From DASTCC01 sp035711465 (GTDB lineage Bacteria; Acidobacteriota; Vicinamibacteria; Vicinamibacterales; SCN-69-37): DNA of 19,027 nucleotides. Made by a program: the position numbers and the translations under genes. The DNA lies in the NCBI GenBank assembly GCA_035711465.1, contig DASTCC010000403.1, forward strand, positions 1 to 19,027, read 5' to 3'. Of the stretch, positions 1-10,900 are shown one piece after another. The notes beneath the pieces were generated by a model, which worked only from the letters and a program-made list of their open reading frames with translations, made no database searches and was not told the origin of the DNA. Every line of letters begins with the position of its first letter. The first letter of the stretch is position 1.

Positions 1-1463
1 TTGCGCCGATCGTCGAGCCTCAGAGCGCGAACACCTACGCCGTCGTCACCGCCGAGAGCCGCCGATCGCTGCCGTTCCGGACGAGCGGCAACGCGGACAT
101 GGTCGCGCTCGAACAGGTGGCGACGCTCTTCGGGCTGAAGATCTCCGAGGATCCAGTGCTGGCCGGATTGTCCATCGACGCCCGCGGCCAGCGCATTCTC
201 GTCGTCCCCGATCAGTCGTTCGCGCAGGTCGCCGGGCAGGTGCGGAACCTTTCGGCGCCGGTGCGCCGTGAGCGCAACGGCTGGCAGGTGCCGATCGACT
301 TCCTCACCGTCGTCGGCTCGGCGCTGAACACGCGGATCGAGATTCGACGCGCCTCCCATCTGGTGATCGTCGGCGATCTGCGCATTCCCGCGTTGACGGT
401 CCGGATCGACCGGCAGGGCCCGAACGGCCGCGTCGTCGTCGATATCACGCCGGCGACGCCGCATCGGGTCACGCGGGAAGGCAACCGGCTCGAGATCCGC
501 TTCGACGCGCACTCGCTCGACCTCGGCGCCGTCTCCGGATCGGCGCCCGACTTCGTCGGCGGCGTCCGCGTCGAGGGCCCGACGCTCGTCGTCGCGCTCG
601 GCGGCGAAGCGGACAGCTTCCGCACCGACACCGAACAGAACCGGCAGACGACGGTGGAGCTTCTGCCGCCGGGCGCGGCGCCGCCGACGCCGCCCTCGCC
701 GACGCCGGTCAAGCCGCCGCCCCCGCCGGCGACGGTCGAGATTTCGACGCCTGGCACCATTCGCAGCATCGCCATCGACGCCGGACACGGCGGCGAGGAC
801 AACGGCACCGTCGGGCCGACCGGCATCAAGGAAAAGGATCTGACGCTGCAGATGGCGCGGCGGCTGAAAGCCAGTATCGAGAGCCGCATCGGCCTGCGCG
901 TCGTGCTCACGCGCGACAACGATGCCGCCGTGGCCCTCGATCAGCGGTCGGCGACGGCCAACAGCAACAAGGTGGATCTGTTCATCAGCCTGCACGCCAA
1001 CGGCGCGCCGCGTCCCGACGTCGCCGGCGCGCAGGTGATCTCGCTCAGCGGCGACGACTATCGCGATCGCTTTCCCGCCACCGACGCGTCGAACGCCCGC
1101 GTGCCGGTGATCGGCGGCGGCACGCGTCTGATCGAAGCGGTGCCCTGGGAGCTCGCGCAGATGCCGTACGTCGAGCGATCGGCGGCGTTGGCCAACAACC
1201 TGGTGAAGCATCTGGCCGCGCAGCGCGTGCCGCTGTTCGCGGTGCCGTCGTCGCAGCTGCCGCTGCGCGTGCTGGTCGGCGCGAACATGCCGGCGCTGCA
1301 GCTCGAGATGGGCTATCTGACGAACGCGGACGAGGCGCGCGCGCTCGGCACTGCCGAGCGCGTCACCGCCATCATCGAAGCCATCCTGACGACCATCAAC
1401 GACCTGCGGCGGGCGCCGGTGAACGGCACCGGAGTGCCCGCGGACGAGGCGAGGCGGCGATGA
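1..1463 (+). CDS. N-acetylmuramoyl-L-alanine amidase, stalked (5' partial)
   Basis: Zinc amidase (Amidase_3 family) that cuts the amide bond between N-acetylmuramic acid and the stem peptide in the periplasm. The frame is open from base 3, so the true start and signal peptide lie upstream; an internal ATG at 99 is not the start. Numbered from that ATG, residues 1-90 resemble the copper-amine-oxidase N-terminal-like stalk domain, 95-190 are a beta-rich AMIN-like region, 190-211 a proline-rich linker, and 221-433 the catalytic domain. Zinc ligands are H230 (DAGHGG), E245 (KEKDLTL) and H299 (SLHANG). The catalytic Glu is E403 in LEMGYLTN, so the enzyme looks active. The stop overlaps the next start as ATGA, indicating translational coupling with the GerMN gene. 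The family call is firm; the stalk assignment is less certain. Confidence 0.93.
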   Translation, partial: APIVEPQSANTYAVVTAESRRSLPFRTSGNADMVALEQVATLFGLKISEDPVLAGLSIDARGQRILVVPDQSFAQVAGQVRNLSAPVRRERNGWQVPIDFLTVVGSALNTRIEIRRASHLVIVGDLRIPALTVRIDRQGPNGRVVVDITPATPHRVTREGNRLEIRFDAHSLDLGAVSGSAPDFVGGVRVEGPTLVVALGGEADSFRTDTEQNRQTTVELLPPGAAPPTPPSPTPVKPPPPPATVEISTPGTIRSIAIDAGHGGEDNGTVGPTGIKEKDLTLQMARRLKASIESRIGLRVVLTRDNDAAVALDQRSATANSNKVDLFISLHANGAPRPDVAGAQVISLSGDDYRDRFPATDASNARVPVIGGGTRLIEAVPWELAQMPYVERSAALANNLVKHLAAQRVPLFAVPSSQLPLRVLVGANMPALQLEMGYLTNADEARALGTAERVTAIIEAILTTINDLRRAPVNGTGVPADEARRR

Positions 1464-2098
1464 CGCCGATGCCAGCAACCCCGGCCGCGCCGGCCGAGCG
1501 GTCCTCACGCCGCTGGTGGTGGATCGCGGGCATCGGCGGCGCCAGCCTCATCGGGATCGGCATGTGGCTCGTGTTCACGATCCTGCCGCGGATGCTCAAC
1601 GCGCCCCAGCCGGGCATGCCGCCGCCGGCGATGGCACGGCCGAGCACCGGATCGGCATCGGCCGAACGGACGATTCATGCGACGCTGTTCTACGTCGCCG
1701 ACAACGGCCGCGAGCTGGTGCCCGTGAGCCGCGAGGTGCCGCTCGGTGCGACGCCGGCCGATCAGGCTCGCCGCATCGCCGAAGCGCAGGTCGCGGCGCC
1801 GCCGGAAGGACGGACGTCGACGATTCCCGCCGGCACCACCGTGCGATCGGTGTTCCTGACCTCGAAGGGCGAAGCCTACGTCGATCTTGCCGGCCCGATT
1901 CTCACCGGCCACTCGGGCGGCTCCCTCGCCGAGTCGCTGACGGTGTATGCGATCGTCAACGCGCTGGCGGTGAACCTGCCCGACGTGTCGGCGGTGCAGA
2001 TCCTCGTCGAAGGCAAGGAGGTGGAGACGCTCAACGGCCACCTCGATCTGCGGCAGCCGCTCGGCCGGTCGCTGCGCTGGATTCAGAAAGGACAATGA
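1460..2098 (+). CDS. GerMN-domain membrane-anchored protein
   Basis: 212 aa. A short basic N-terminus is followed by one membrane segment (about residues 19-42), a Pro/Ala linker (about 47-66), and a GerMN domain (about 73-200). The C-terminal part, with TVYAIVNALAVNLPDVSAVQ and then ILVEGKEVETLNGHLDL, is characteristic of the family. GerMN domains occur in spore germination protein GerM and in lipoproteins and anchored proteins near cell-wall amidases. No enzymatic activity is established for the domain, and a periplasmic cell-wall role here is inferred from the coupled amidase gene. The start ATG overlaps the amidase TGA, and a GAGGCGAGGCGG purine-rich run just upstream can serve as ribosome binding site. 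The stop again overlaps the following rph start. Confidence 0.88.
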   Translation: MTPMPATPAAPAERSSRRWWWIAGIGGASLIGIGMWLVFTILPRMLNAPQPGMPPPAMARPSTGSASAERTIHATLFYVADNGRELVPVSREVPLGATPADQARRIAEAQVAAPPEGRTSTIPAGTTVRSVFLTSKGEAYVDLAGPILTGHSGGSLAESLTVYAIVNALAVNLPDVSAVQILVEGKEVETLNGHLDLRQPLGRSLRWIQKGQ

Positions 2099-2835
2099 CC
2101 GCGATGCCCCGTCTCGATGGACGCGCGCCGGACGCGCCGCGCCCGATTCGCCTCACGCCCGAATTCATCATGCACCCGGAAGGCTCGGTGCTCATCGAGG
2201 TCGGCCGCACGCGCGTGATCTGCACCGCGTCGATCGAGGATCGCGTGCCGCCGTTCCTTCGCGGCAGCGGCAAGGGCTGGGTCACGGCCGAATACGGCAT
2301 GCTGCCGCGCGCCACCTCGACGCGGACGACGCGGGAGTCGTCGTCGGGCAAGGTCGGCGGGCGCACCCAGGAGATCCAACGGCTCATCGGCCGCTCGCTG
2401 CGGTCGATCTGCAAGATGACCGAGCTCGGCGAACGGACGATCTGGATCGACTGCGACGTCATCCAGGCCGACGGCGGCACGCGAACGGCGGCGATCACCG
2501 GCGGCTTCGTCGCGCTGGTGCTGGCACTCGAGCGGCTGCGCGAGCAGGGCGCGATTCCGCGCGTGCCGATCACCGACTACGTCGCCGCGACCAGCGTCGG
2601 CATCGTCGCCGGCGTGCCGATGCTCGACCTGGCCTACGACGAGGACTCGCGCGCCGACGTCGACATGAACGTGATCAAAACCGCCGGCGGTAAGTTCATC
2701 GAGGTCCAGGGCACCGCCGAAGCCGCGCCCTTCGATCGCGCCGAGCTCGATTCGCTGCTCTCACTCGCCGATTCAGGGATCAGGGCGCTCGTCGATCAGC
2801 AGCGGGCTGTGGTGGGCAAGATTCTGAAGTACTAG
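2095..2835 (+). CDS. rph: Ribonuclease PH
   Basis: 246 aa, close to the usual length of about 240. RNase PH is a phosphate-dependent 3'-5' exoribonuclease that trims the 3' ends of tRNA precursors and other RNAs in the cytoplasm as a hexameric ring. Family motifs are in order: ICTASIEDRVPPFLRGSGKG (42-61), GWVTAEYGMLPRAT (61-74), the phosphate-binding GGRTQEIQRLIGRSLR (88-103), DGGTRTAAITGG (126-137) and the acidic metal site YDEDSRADVDMN (181-192). The ATG at 2095 overlaps the GerMN stop (ATGA). A second ATG at 2104 would give 243 aa and lies about 12 bases after the GAAAGGA purine run, so the exact start is open. The frame stays open upstream through the GerMN gene, but that is out-of-frame shadow. 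Confidence 0.95.
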   Translation: MTAMPRLDGRAPDAPRPIRLTPEFIMHPEGSVLIEVGRTRVICTASIEDRVPPFLRGSGKGWVTAEYGMLPRATSTRTTRESSSGKVGGRTQEIQRLIGRSLRSICKMTELGERTIWIDCDVIQADGGTRTAAITGGFVALVLALERLREQGAIPRVPITDYVAATSVGIVAGVPMLDLAYDEDSRADVDMNVIKTAGGKFIEVQGTAEAAPFDRAELDSLLSLADSGIRALVDQQRAVVGKILKY

Positions 2836-2890
2836 TTTCAGTCGGTACGGCCGGGTGCTCCGGGTCCGACGGGACCTGCAAGACGTCGCA

Positions 2891-2896
2891 TAGAAT
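2891..2896 (+). promoter_or_regulatory. TAGAAT, -10-like element
   Basis: TAGAAT matches the bacterial -10 consensus in five of six positions and ends six bases before the ATG at 2903. No convincing -35 is visible. Transcription starting about seven bases downstream would give a leaderless or nearly leaderless message, which agrees with the lack of a Shine-Dalgarno sequence. Inference only. Confidence 0.35.
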
Positions 2897-2902
2897 CCCC
2901 AG

Positions 2903-3328
2903 ATGACCCAGGACGAAGCAATCGCCCAGCTGACCGCCAGTCTCGCGCGCATGCAGGACGACTTGCAGCAGGCTCGCGCGGCGCTTGCCGCGCTCAGGGG
3001 CGGCGATGCCGCGGGCGCTGGTCCACCGCCAGGCGCCGGTTCGATCGTGCGCGTGCGTGTGCTCGAGGCGCTGCCGCCCTTCGAAGGCGTGTCACGGAAG
3101 ACCGGCAAGCCGTTCACCAAGTTCAAGGTCAAAGCGTCCGACGGCCAGGTCTACGAGACGTTCTCGGAGTCGATCAACGAGACGCTGATGGCGGCGATGG
3201 CCGCCGGCGGCGAAGTCGAGATCGCCTTCACCGAGTCGCGCTTCGGACGCGACCTCGTGAGCGCGCGCCGGCAGGCGTCGGATGATGAGCAAGTGCCGCT
3301 GCCGACCGACGACGAGATCCCCTTCTGA
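2903..3328 (+). CDS. OB-fold-like protein with coiled coil and SSB-type C-terminal tail
   Basis: 141 aa, not a family I can name. Residues 4-33 form a predicted coiled coil (heptads of Leu/Ala/Met with Gln/Arg). Residues 34-46 are a Gly/Ala/Pro linker. Residues 47-122 show the alternating pattern of an OB-like barrel: VRVRVLEAL, then KTGKPFTKFKVKASDGQVYE, then a helix (about 88-101) and a final pair of strands ending GRDLVSARR. The last residues, 126-141, form an acidic tail ending TDDEIPF, directly before the stop. This matches the conserved SSB tail (E. coli DDDIPF) that recruits RecO, PriA, exonuclease I and other repair proteins. I infer a nucleic-acid-binding protein that competes for or borrows SSB partners. 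It is not canonical SSB: the N-terminal domain differs and the order is coiled coil first. The start lacks a clear ribosome binding site. It follows rph by 67 bases. Confidence 0.75.
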   Translation: MTQDEAIAQLTASLARMQDDLQQARAALAALRGGDAAGAGPPPGAGSIVRVRVLEALPPFEGVSRKTGKPFTKFKVKASDGQVYETFSESINETLMAAMAAGGEVEIAFTESRFGRDLVSARRQASDDEQVPLPTDDEIPF

Positions 3329-3542
3329 GAGGGCGGCGGGCGGCAGGCGGCCACTAGCCGGCTGCGGGCAGCGGGGGCCGGGTCAACGCAAGCGCAACCC
3401 GAGGGTAACGCCGTAGCGAACGTGACCATGGGGAACGGTGGCGGCCGGCCGCGCGGGTGGTGCTGGCCCACGATCACACCGAGATATTCGTGGAAGTAGG
3501 GCGGTAAGGCAGCTCGGCGGCTGCGGGAGCCACCCAGCACTT
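3329..3542. other. Intergenic, no gene seen
   Basis: 214 bases between convergent genes. It begins with GGGCGGCGGGCGGCAGGCGG-type G-rich sequence and contains a short GGCTGCGGGCAGCGGGGG stretch (about 3359-3376) resembling the heptamer repeats found elsewhere in the window. No hairpin with a T tract, RNA gene or convincing ORF is visible. Confidence 0.5.
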
Positions 3543-4163
3543 TCACGGGTGCCGTTCAGGTTTGATCTTCCCCTGGTGACACATGTAGCACTGCGTTACA
3601 GGCGCACGCACCGACTCGTCGAAGTGCTTGGGAATCTCCGCGAAGATCGGTAGCATCTTCGCGACAATCGCCATCGGCGCCTTGGTCTTCAGCGACCGAA
3701 CCGTCTCGTGACAGTACGAGCAATCGACTCCCAGTGATGCGGGATAAACCGCATGGGTCGGCCGCTTCTCGAGCTCCTGCTGGTGCTCGTCTCGGATCTT
3801 TTCCCACGCTGCCCGAGGCAATCGCGCCGGAATCCGACGACCGCGATGGCAGGTCCAGCAGCTGATCGCGGCGACGTCCTTCAGCGGTCCGCTGTTCAAT
3901 GCCGCCAGCATGTTCGACATCCGCCGCGCGAAATCAAAGGTGGGCTTCGACGCGTCGCTCCATCGATCAGGGACGTGGCAGTGAGAACACTCGACGCCGA
4001 GCGCCTTTGACCACGCCGCCATCCGAGCCTGCACGGCATCTTGCGCGGGCGTCTGCACGGCGTCCTGCGCGCGCGAGACGGTTGCGCAGAGCAGGCAGAC
4101 GGCCAGTGCCATAGTCGCTTTCGCGCCCTTCGTTCTTCCTGATCCGCGCGGAGCTGCACGCAT
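3543..4163 (-). CDS. Tetraheme c-type cytochrome, reaction-centre cytochrome subunit-like
   Basis: 206 aa from the ATG at 4163. This start gives a basic N-terminus and a hydrophobic export segment (about 18-29) before QDAVQ; the frame is open to an ATG at 4226, but the extra 21 residues look non-coding. Four CXXCH heme motifs are present: CSHCH (59-63), CWTCH (102-106), CSYCH (148-152) and CYMCH (192-196). The two halves are similar, each beginning LGV(E/D)CS(H/Y)CH and ending with a CxxCH followed by R/QG, with Met-containing helices (DFARRM, AIVAKM) between. This matches the photosynthetic reaction-centre cytochrome c subunit family, which is common in non-phototrophic Acidobacteriota. Role: periplasmic electron transfer, partner unknown. 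A small tandem repeat (QDAVQTPAQDAVQ) follows the signal peptide. No photosynthesis genes are nearby. No strong ribosome binding site was seen. Confidence 0.85.
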   Translation of the reverse strand: MRAAPRGSGRTKGAKATMALAVCLLCATVSRAQDAVQTPAQDAVQARMAAWSKALGVECSHCHVPDRWSDASKPTFDFARRMSNMLAALNSGPLKDVAAISCWTCHRGRRIPARLPRAAWEKIRDEHQQELEKRPTHAVYPASLGVDCSYCHETVRSLKTKAPMAIVAKMLPIFAEIPKHFDESVRAPVTQCYMCHQGKIKPERHP

Positions 4164-4533
4164 CGCGACACGTCCATTCGTACGACGACACGGGCCTCCG
4201 ATGTTACCCGTCGCCCTGTTGTCCATCGTCCCCGGAACTCGCTGCGTGTTCGCGATTCTGGATCTTCACGATCTTCTCGAAACCGGGAGGTGCCGGGGCT
4301 GGGCCCTCTGCCTTGAACGATGTGATGCGGCCAGCGAGACCTCGGGTGAGGTTTCGGTACCGTCAGGTGCTCCTGTTCCGAGTGATGCGGACGGATCCCA
4401 GAAACGCACTCGCGCTGGTCAACACGGATTCGATTGACGAGGGCTGCACCCCACGAATCCCTTTGACCAGCGTCGACGCCTTTCTGGCGCCTGTCGCACC
4501 AGCCGCACCTGAAGCACCCGACGGTACCCGGCC
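4164..4533. other. Unassigned 370-base stretch
   Basis: It lies between the metalloprotease stop and the cytochrome start, both on the minus strand. No intact gene is convincing. On the minus strand, the frame of the metalloprotease continues past its TGA with only one stop (4363-4365, TGA) until a TAA at 4204-4206. The last part reads AGRITSFKAEGPAPAPPGFE and so on, with fairly GC-biased third positions. It may be decayed coding sequence or chance openness in GC-rich DNA. The cytochrome promoter should lie near 4164-4230, but no clear -10/-35 pair was found. Confidence 0.4.
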
Positions 4534-7125
<2,592 letters not shown>

Positions 7126-7131
7126 GCATCG

Positions 7132-7137
7132 CTCCTG
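7132..7137 (-). promoter_or_regulatory. Ribosome binding site of the metalloprotease
   Basis: The minus strand reads CCAGGAGCGATGC before the ATG at 7125. This AGGAG-type site decides the start against the longer open frame reaching 7212. Confidence 0.7.
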
Positions 7138-7162
7138 GGTGAAATGCTGGTTGGAAGGCCCG

Positions 7163-7170
7163 ATTATACT
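7163..7170. promoter_or_regulatory. Overlapping divergent -10 elements
   Basis: The plus strand ATTATACT contains TATACT (7165-7170) reading toward rdgB. Its complement contains a perfect TATAAT (7168 to 7163) reading toward the metalloprotease. The leaders would be about 17 and 30 bases. No clear -35 is present on either side, so this is a sequence-based proposal. Confidence 0.4.
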
Positions 7171-7193
7171 CGTGCCGGACCCCAGAATCCGGC

Positions 7194-7811
7194 GTGTCTC
7201 TGAACGAACCACTTCTCGTCGCGACCACCAATCCAGGCAAGATCCGGGAAATCCGGGCGGTGCTCGATCCCCTGCCGTTCCGGGCGCTGGACGATCTGGC
7301 CCCCATCGTCGAACCCGAAGAGACAGGAAGGACGTTTGCCGACAATGCGTTGCTGAAGGCGCGCTATTACGCCCGGGCGTCGGGACTGACGACGATCGCA
7401 GAGGACTCCGGGCTGGCGATCGACGCGCTGGGCGGCCGGCCGGGCGTCGAAAGCGCGCGCTACCCCGGCGCCACCTACGACGACAAGTTCGCCAATCTCT
7501 TTAGGGAGCTCGAGCCGCATCCGCGGCCCTGGACGGCCCGCTTCGTCTGCTCGGTCGCGATCGTGGCGCCGCCGGACGGCGCCGGCCGACCCGACGGCCG
7601 GATCCTCTTCACCTGCGAAGCCACTGTCGAAGGCGAAATCACGACCGAGCCGCGCGGCACGAACGGCTTCGGCTACGACCCGATCTTCGTCTTCCCCGCG
7701 TACGGCGGCACGCTCGCGGCACAGACGAATGAACGAAAACTCGCGGTCGCTCACCGGGGCCGCGCGTTTCGTCGCGTTCGCGAGTATCTCGAGCGAGTTG
7801 GCGTCAGGTAG
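7194..7811 (+). CDS. rdgB: XTP/dITP pyrophosphatase (RdgB/HAM1 family)
   Basis: 205 aa, normal for the family. It hydrolyses non-canonical purine nucleotides (dITP, XTP) to monophosphates and pyrophosphate in the cytosol, keeping them out of DNA and RNA. Motifs: TTNPGK (11-16) at the N-terminus; ETGRTFADNALLKA (43-56); AEDSGLAIDALGG (69-81) containing the catalytic/metal-binding Asp; GVESARY (84-90); TNGFGYDPIF (156-165); and a late AHRGRA (186-191). Most homologues have SHRG in this last motif, so a Ser-to-Ala change is visible. The start is GTG; no Shine-Dalgarno sequence is evident. rph, its common operon partner, lies about 4.4 kb upstream on the same strand instead of adjacent. The stop is followed six bases later by an inverted GC-rich repeat. 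Confidence 0.95.
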   Translation: MSLNEPLLVATTNPGKIREIRAVLDPLPFRALDDLAPIVEPEETGRTFADNALLKARYYARASGLTTIAEDSGLAIDALGGRPGVESARYPGATYDDKFANLFRELEPHPRPWTARFVCSVAIVAPPDGAGRPDGRILFTCEATVEGEITTEPRGTNGFGYDPIFVFPAYGGTLAAQTNERKLAVAHRGRAFRRVREYLERVGVR

Positions 7812-7816
7812 CGGAC

Positions 7817-7880
7817 GGGCTGCGGACTGCAGGCTGCAGGCTCGGTTCTTACCGCAGCCCGCAGCCGGCAACCCGCAGCC
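7817..7880. repeat. GGCTGC-type heptamer array arranged as an inverted repeat
   Basis: The left block (7817-7845) is made of GGGCTGC, GGACTGC and AGGCTGC units. The right block (7852-7880) carries the complementary GCAGCCC-type units. Together they can fold as an imperfect hairpin directly after the rdgB stop and might act as a terminator. The 15-mer CCCGCAGCCGGCAAC at 7858-7872 recurs exactly at 18291-18305. Confidence 0.75.
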
Positions 7881-7901
7881 GAGTACTCGCCCTGAGTACT
7901 C
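7881..7901. repeat. Duplicated palindrome GAGTACTC
   Basis: The 8-bp palindrome GAGTACTC occurs at 7881-7888 and 7894-7901 separated by GCCCT. It could form an 8-bp hairpin with a five-base loop or be a tandem operator, about 88 bases before the start of the BNR protein. Confidence 0.6.
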
Positions 7902-7947
7902 CCGATTGCTATCGCCCGTAGTTTTTGCGACGATGGCGCCCTCGATT

Positions 7948-7975
7948 CCAATTTGCCCCTGAATTGGTTGCAACC
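7948..7975. promoter_or_regulatory. Two adjoining inverted repeats before the BNR gene
   Basis: CCAATT (7948-7953) and AATTGG (7962-7967) form an inverted repeat with an 8-base gap. It runs into a perfect 10-bp palindrome GGTTGCAACC (7966-7975). The ribosome binding site follows immediately, so binding or folding here could influence expression. No known regulator site was recognised. Confidence 0.45.
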
Positions 7976-7976
7976 G

Positions 7977-7982
7977 AGGAGG
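7977..7982 (+). promoter_or_regulatory. Strong Shine-Dalgarno AGGAGG
   Basis: A perfect AGGAGG lies six bases before the ATG at 7989. It fixes this start, which begins a good signal peptide, against the in-frame ATG at 7953, since 7953 lies upstream of the site. Confidence 0.85.
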
Positions 7983-7988
7983 AGAACT

Positions 7989-10900
7989 ATGCGCGCCCAC
8001 GTTCTTGGATGGGTTCGCCTGACAGGTCTGGGTGTCGTTGCGCTGGCGGGCACCACGCTGGCGGCGCAGTCGGGAATTACACCGGCTGATCCGATGCTCA
8101 AGGACCTGCGTTGGCGAAACATCGGCAACGCCAACCTGATCGGCCGCATCTCGGCGGTCGACGCGCTCGAGAACGACTTCGCGACCGTCGTCGTCGGATC
8201 GGCCTCGGGCGGCGTGTGGAAATCTACTAGCGCCGGCGCGAGCTGGGAAACGATCTTCGATACCTACGCCTCGGCCTCGATCGGCGACGTCAAGATCAAC
8301 CAGCGCAACCCGAACATCATCTGGGTCGGCACCGGCGAGGAATGCGGGCGCAACAGCGCCGCGTGGGGCGACGGGCTCTACAAGTCGACCGACGGCGGCA
8401 AGACGTTCCAGAACGTCGGCGGCCCGCTGAAAGAGTCGTACAACATCGGCAAGATCGTCCTGCACCCGGCCAACGAGAACATCGTCTACGTCGCGGCGAT
8501 CGGCAACATCTGGGCGCCGATCGGCGAGCGCGGGCTGTTCAAGACCACCGACGGCGGGACGACGTGGACCAAGCTCGGCGGCGGCCTGCCTGAAGATCCG
8601 ACGACGGGCGCCATCGACATGGTGATGGATCCGTCCAACCCGGAGGTCCTCTACGTCACCTTCTGGCAGCGCATCCGCTATCCGTGGGTGCTGAAGAGCG
8701 GCGGCCCGAACAGCGGCATCTTCAAGTCGACGAACGGCGGACGCACCTGGACGAAGCTGACGCGCGGCATGCCCGAAGGCGATCTCGGCCGCATCGGCAT
8801 CGCGATCTCGCGCCAGAACCCGCGCATCCTGATGGCGCACGTCGAGCACGGCTTCCAGCCGCAGTGCGGCGGCCGCGGCGGCGGCGGTGGACGCGGCGGC
8901 GCGCAGGGCCAGCCGCCTCCGCAGGATCCGGCGTGCACCGACCTGACCAAGCTCGGCGCCGGCATGTATCGATCGGAAGACGGCGGGGCGACGTGGACGT
9001 TCCTCGACCGCAATATCAGCCGGCCGTTCTACTACATGCACGTGCAGATCAGCCCGCTCGATCCGAACTACATCTTCAGCTACAACATCAACTACCGCCG
9101 CTCGATGGACGGCGGCAAGACGTGGGTCGGCACCGGCGCGCCGCAGGGCGGCCACTGCTACCACGCGTTGTGGCTCGACCCGCACAACAAAGGCCGCTAC
9201 TACATCGGCAGCGACGGCGGCCTCAACCTCACCCACGACGACGGCGAGACCTCGCTGCGCTTCAACAACATCAACGTCACGCAGTACTACGACGTCGCCG
9301 TCGACATGCGCGAGCCCTATTACGTCTGCGGCGGCCTGCAGGACGCGGGCAGCTCCTGCGGTCCGGCGGCGACGCGCGCGGCCGGCATCTACACCAGCGA
9401 CTGGTACAACCTCTCGGGAGGCGACGGCTACCACGCGGAGATAGATCCGAAGGACTGGCGCAACGTCTACACCGAGTCACAACCCGATCAGCAAGGCGGC
9501 AACGTCGGGTTGTCGAACATCGAGACGCGCGGCCGCCAGTCCGTCCGCCCCAACAAGAACAACATCGTCAACTGGGATCAATACATCACCCCGCAGATGG
9601 AGGATCTCGCCGAGAAGAACAACTGGGGCCGGCAGCCGCAGCAGATGGGGCCGATCCGCTACAACTGGTCGACGCCGATCCTGCTCTCGCCGAACAACAA
9701 CAGGCAGCTCTACATCGGCGGCAACCACCTCCTGATGTCGCCCGACGGCGGCACGACCTGGCGGTTGATCAGTCCAGATCTCTCGAAGAACGATCCGGAA
9801 CGCACGATCCGGCGCTCCGGCGGGCTCACGCCCGACGAAAATCCGGGCGGCGGCGCCGAGTATCACGCGACGATCATCACCATCTCGGAATCGCAGGTCG
9901 AGCCCGGCAACGTCTGGGTCGGCACCGACGACGGCAACATCCAGGTGACGCGCGACGGCGGCGCGACCTGGCAGAAGGTCGGCATCGAGGGCATGCCCGG
10001 ATTGCCGCAGAGCGATCTCTGGGTGAGCCGCGTCGAGGCCTCGCATCACACGCGCGGGCTCGCCTACGCGACCATCGACGGTCATCGCATGGCGAAATAC
10101 TCGCCGTGGGTCTACAAGACCACCGACTACGGCAAGACCTGGACGCGGATCTCCACCGGCATCCCCGAAGGTCATCCGCTCTACGTCGTCCGCGAAGACC
10201 TGAAGAACCCGAACCTGCTGTTCGCGGGCAGCGAGTTCGCGGCCTTCTACTCGCTCAATGCGGGACAGAGCTGGCAGCGCCTCAACGCCAACCTACCGAC
10301 CGTCGCCGTGCATCACCTCGAGATCCATCCGCGTGACGGCGACCTCGTCGCCGGCACGCACGGACGCGGCATCTGGGTGCTCGACGACATCACGCCGCTG
10401 CAGCAGATGACGCCGGCCGTGCAGTCGTCCGAAGCGCATCTCTTCCAGGCCCGCCCGGCGGTGCAGTGGCTGAGCATCCAGCCGCAGCACAACGGCGGCA
10501 ACCTCGCGTTCGTCGGTCAGAATCCGACGCGCAACGCGGTCGTCAACTACTACCTGTCCGACAAGGTCAGCGGCAACGTGACCTTCGAGATCACCGACAT
10601 CTCCGCGAGCGGCAAGTGCACCGGCTCGTTCCCGGCGGCGGCGGGCATCAACCGCGTCGAGTGGACGATGCGGTGGGATCCGGCGCCGGCGGGCCAGGCC
10701 GGCGCGGCTGGCCGCGGCGGACGCGGCGCCGGCGGCGGTGGTGGCGGTCAGTTCCAGGGCCGCGGCGGCGGTGGTGGCGGCGGCGCGTGCCTGATTGCCG
10801 CGAATGCGGCGCCGCCAGCGGGCGGCCGCGGTGGTGGCGGCGGCGGACGCGGCGGCGGCGGTGGCGCGGGCCGCGTCGAGCCGGGCGTCTACAAGATCAC

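Noticed and set aside
1516..2094. Long N-terminal extension of RNase PH through the GerMN gene
   Set aside because: RNase PH homology begins just after 2095 and the upstream part is out-of-frame GerMN coding.
7164..9434. 756-codon minus-strand frame opposite rdgB and the BNR gene
   Set aside because: It spans two well-supported plus-strand genes and their intergenic repeats; low-complexity translation.
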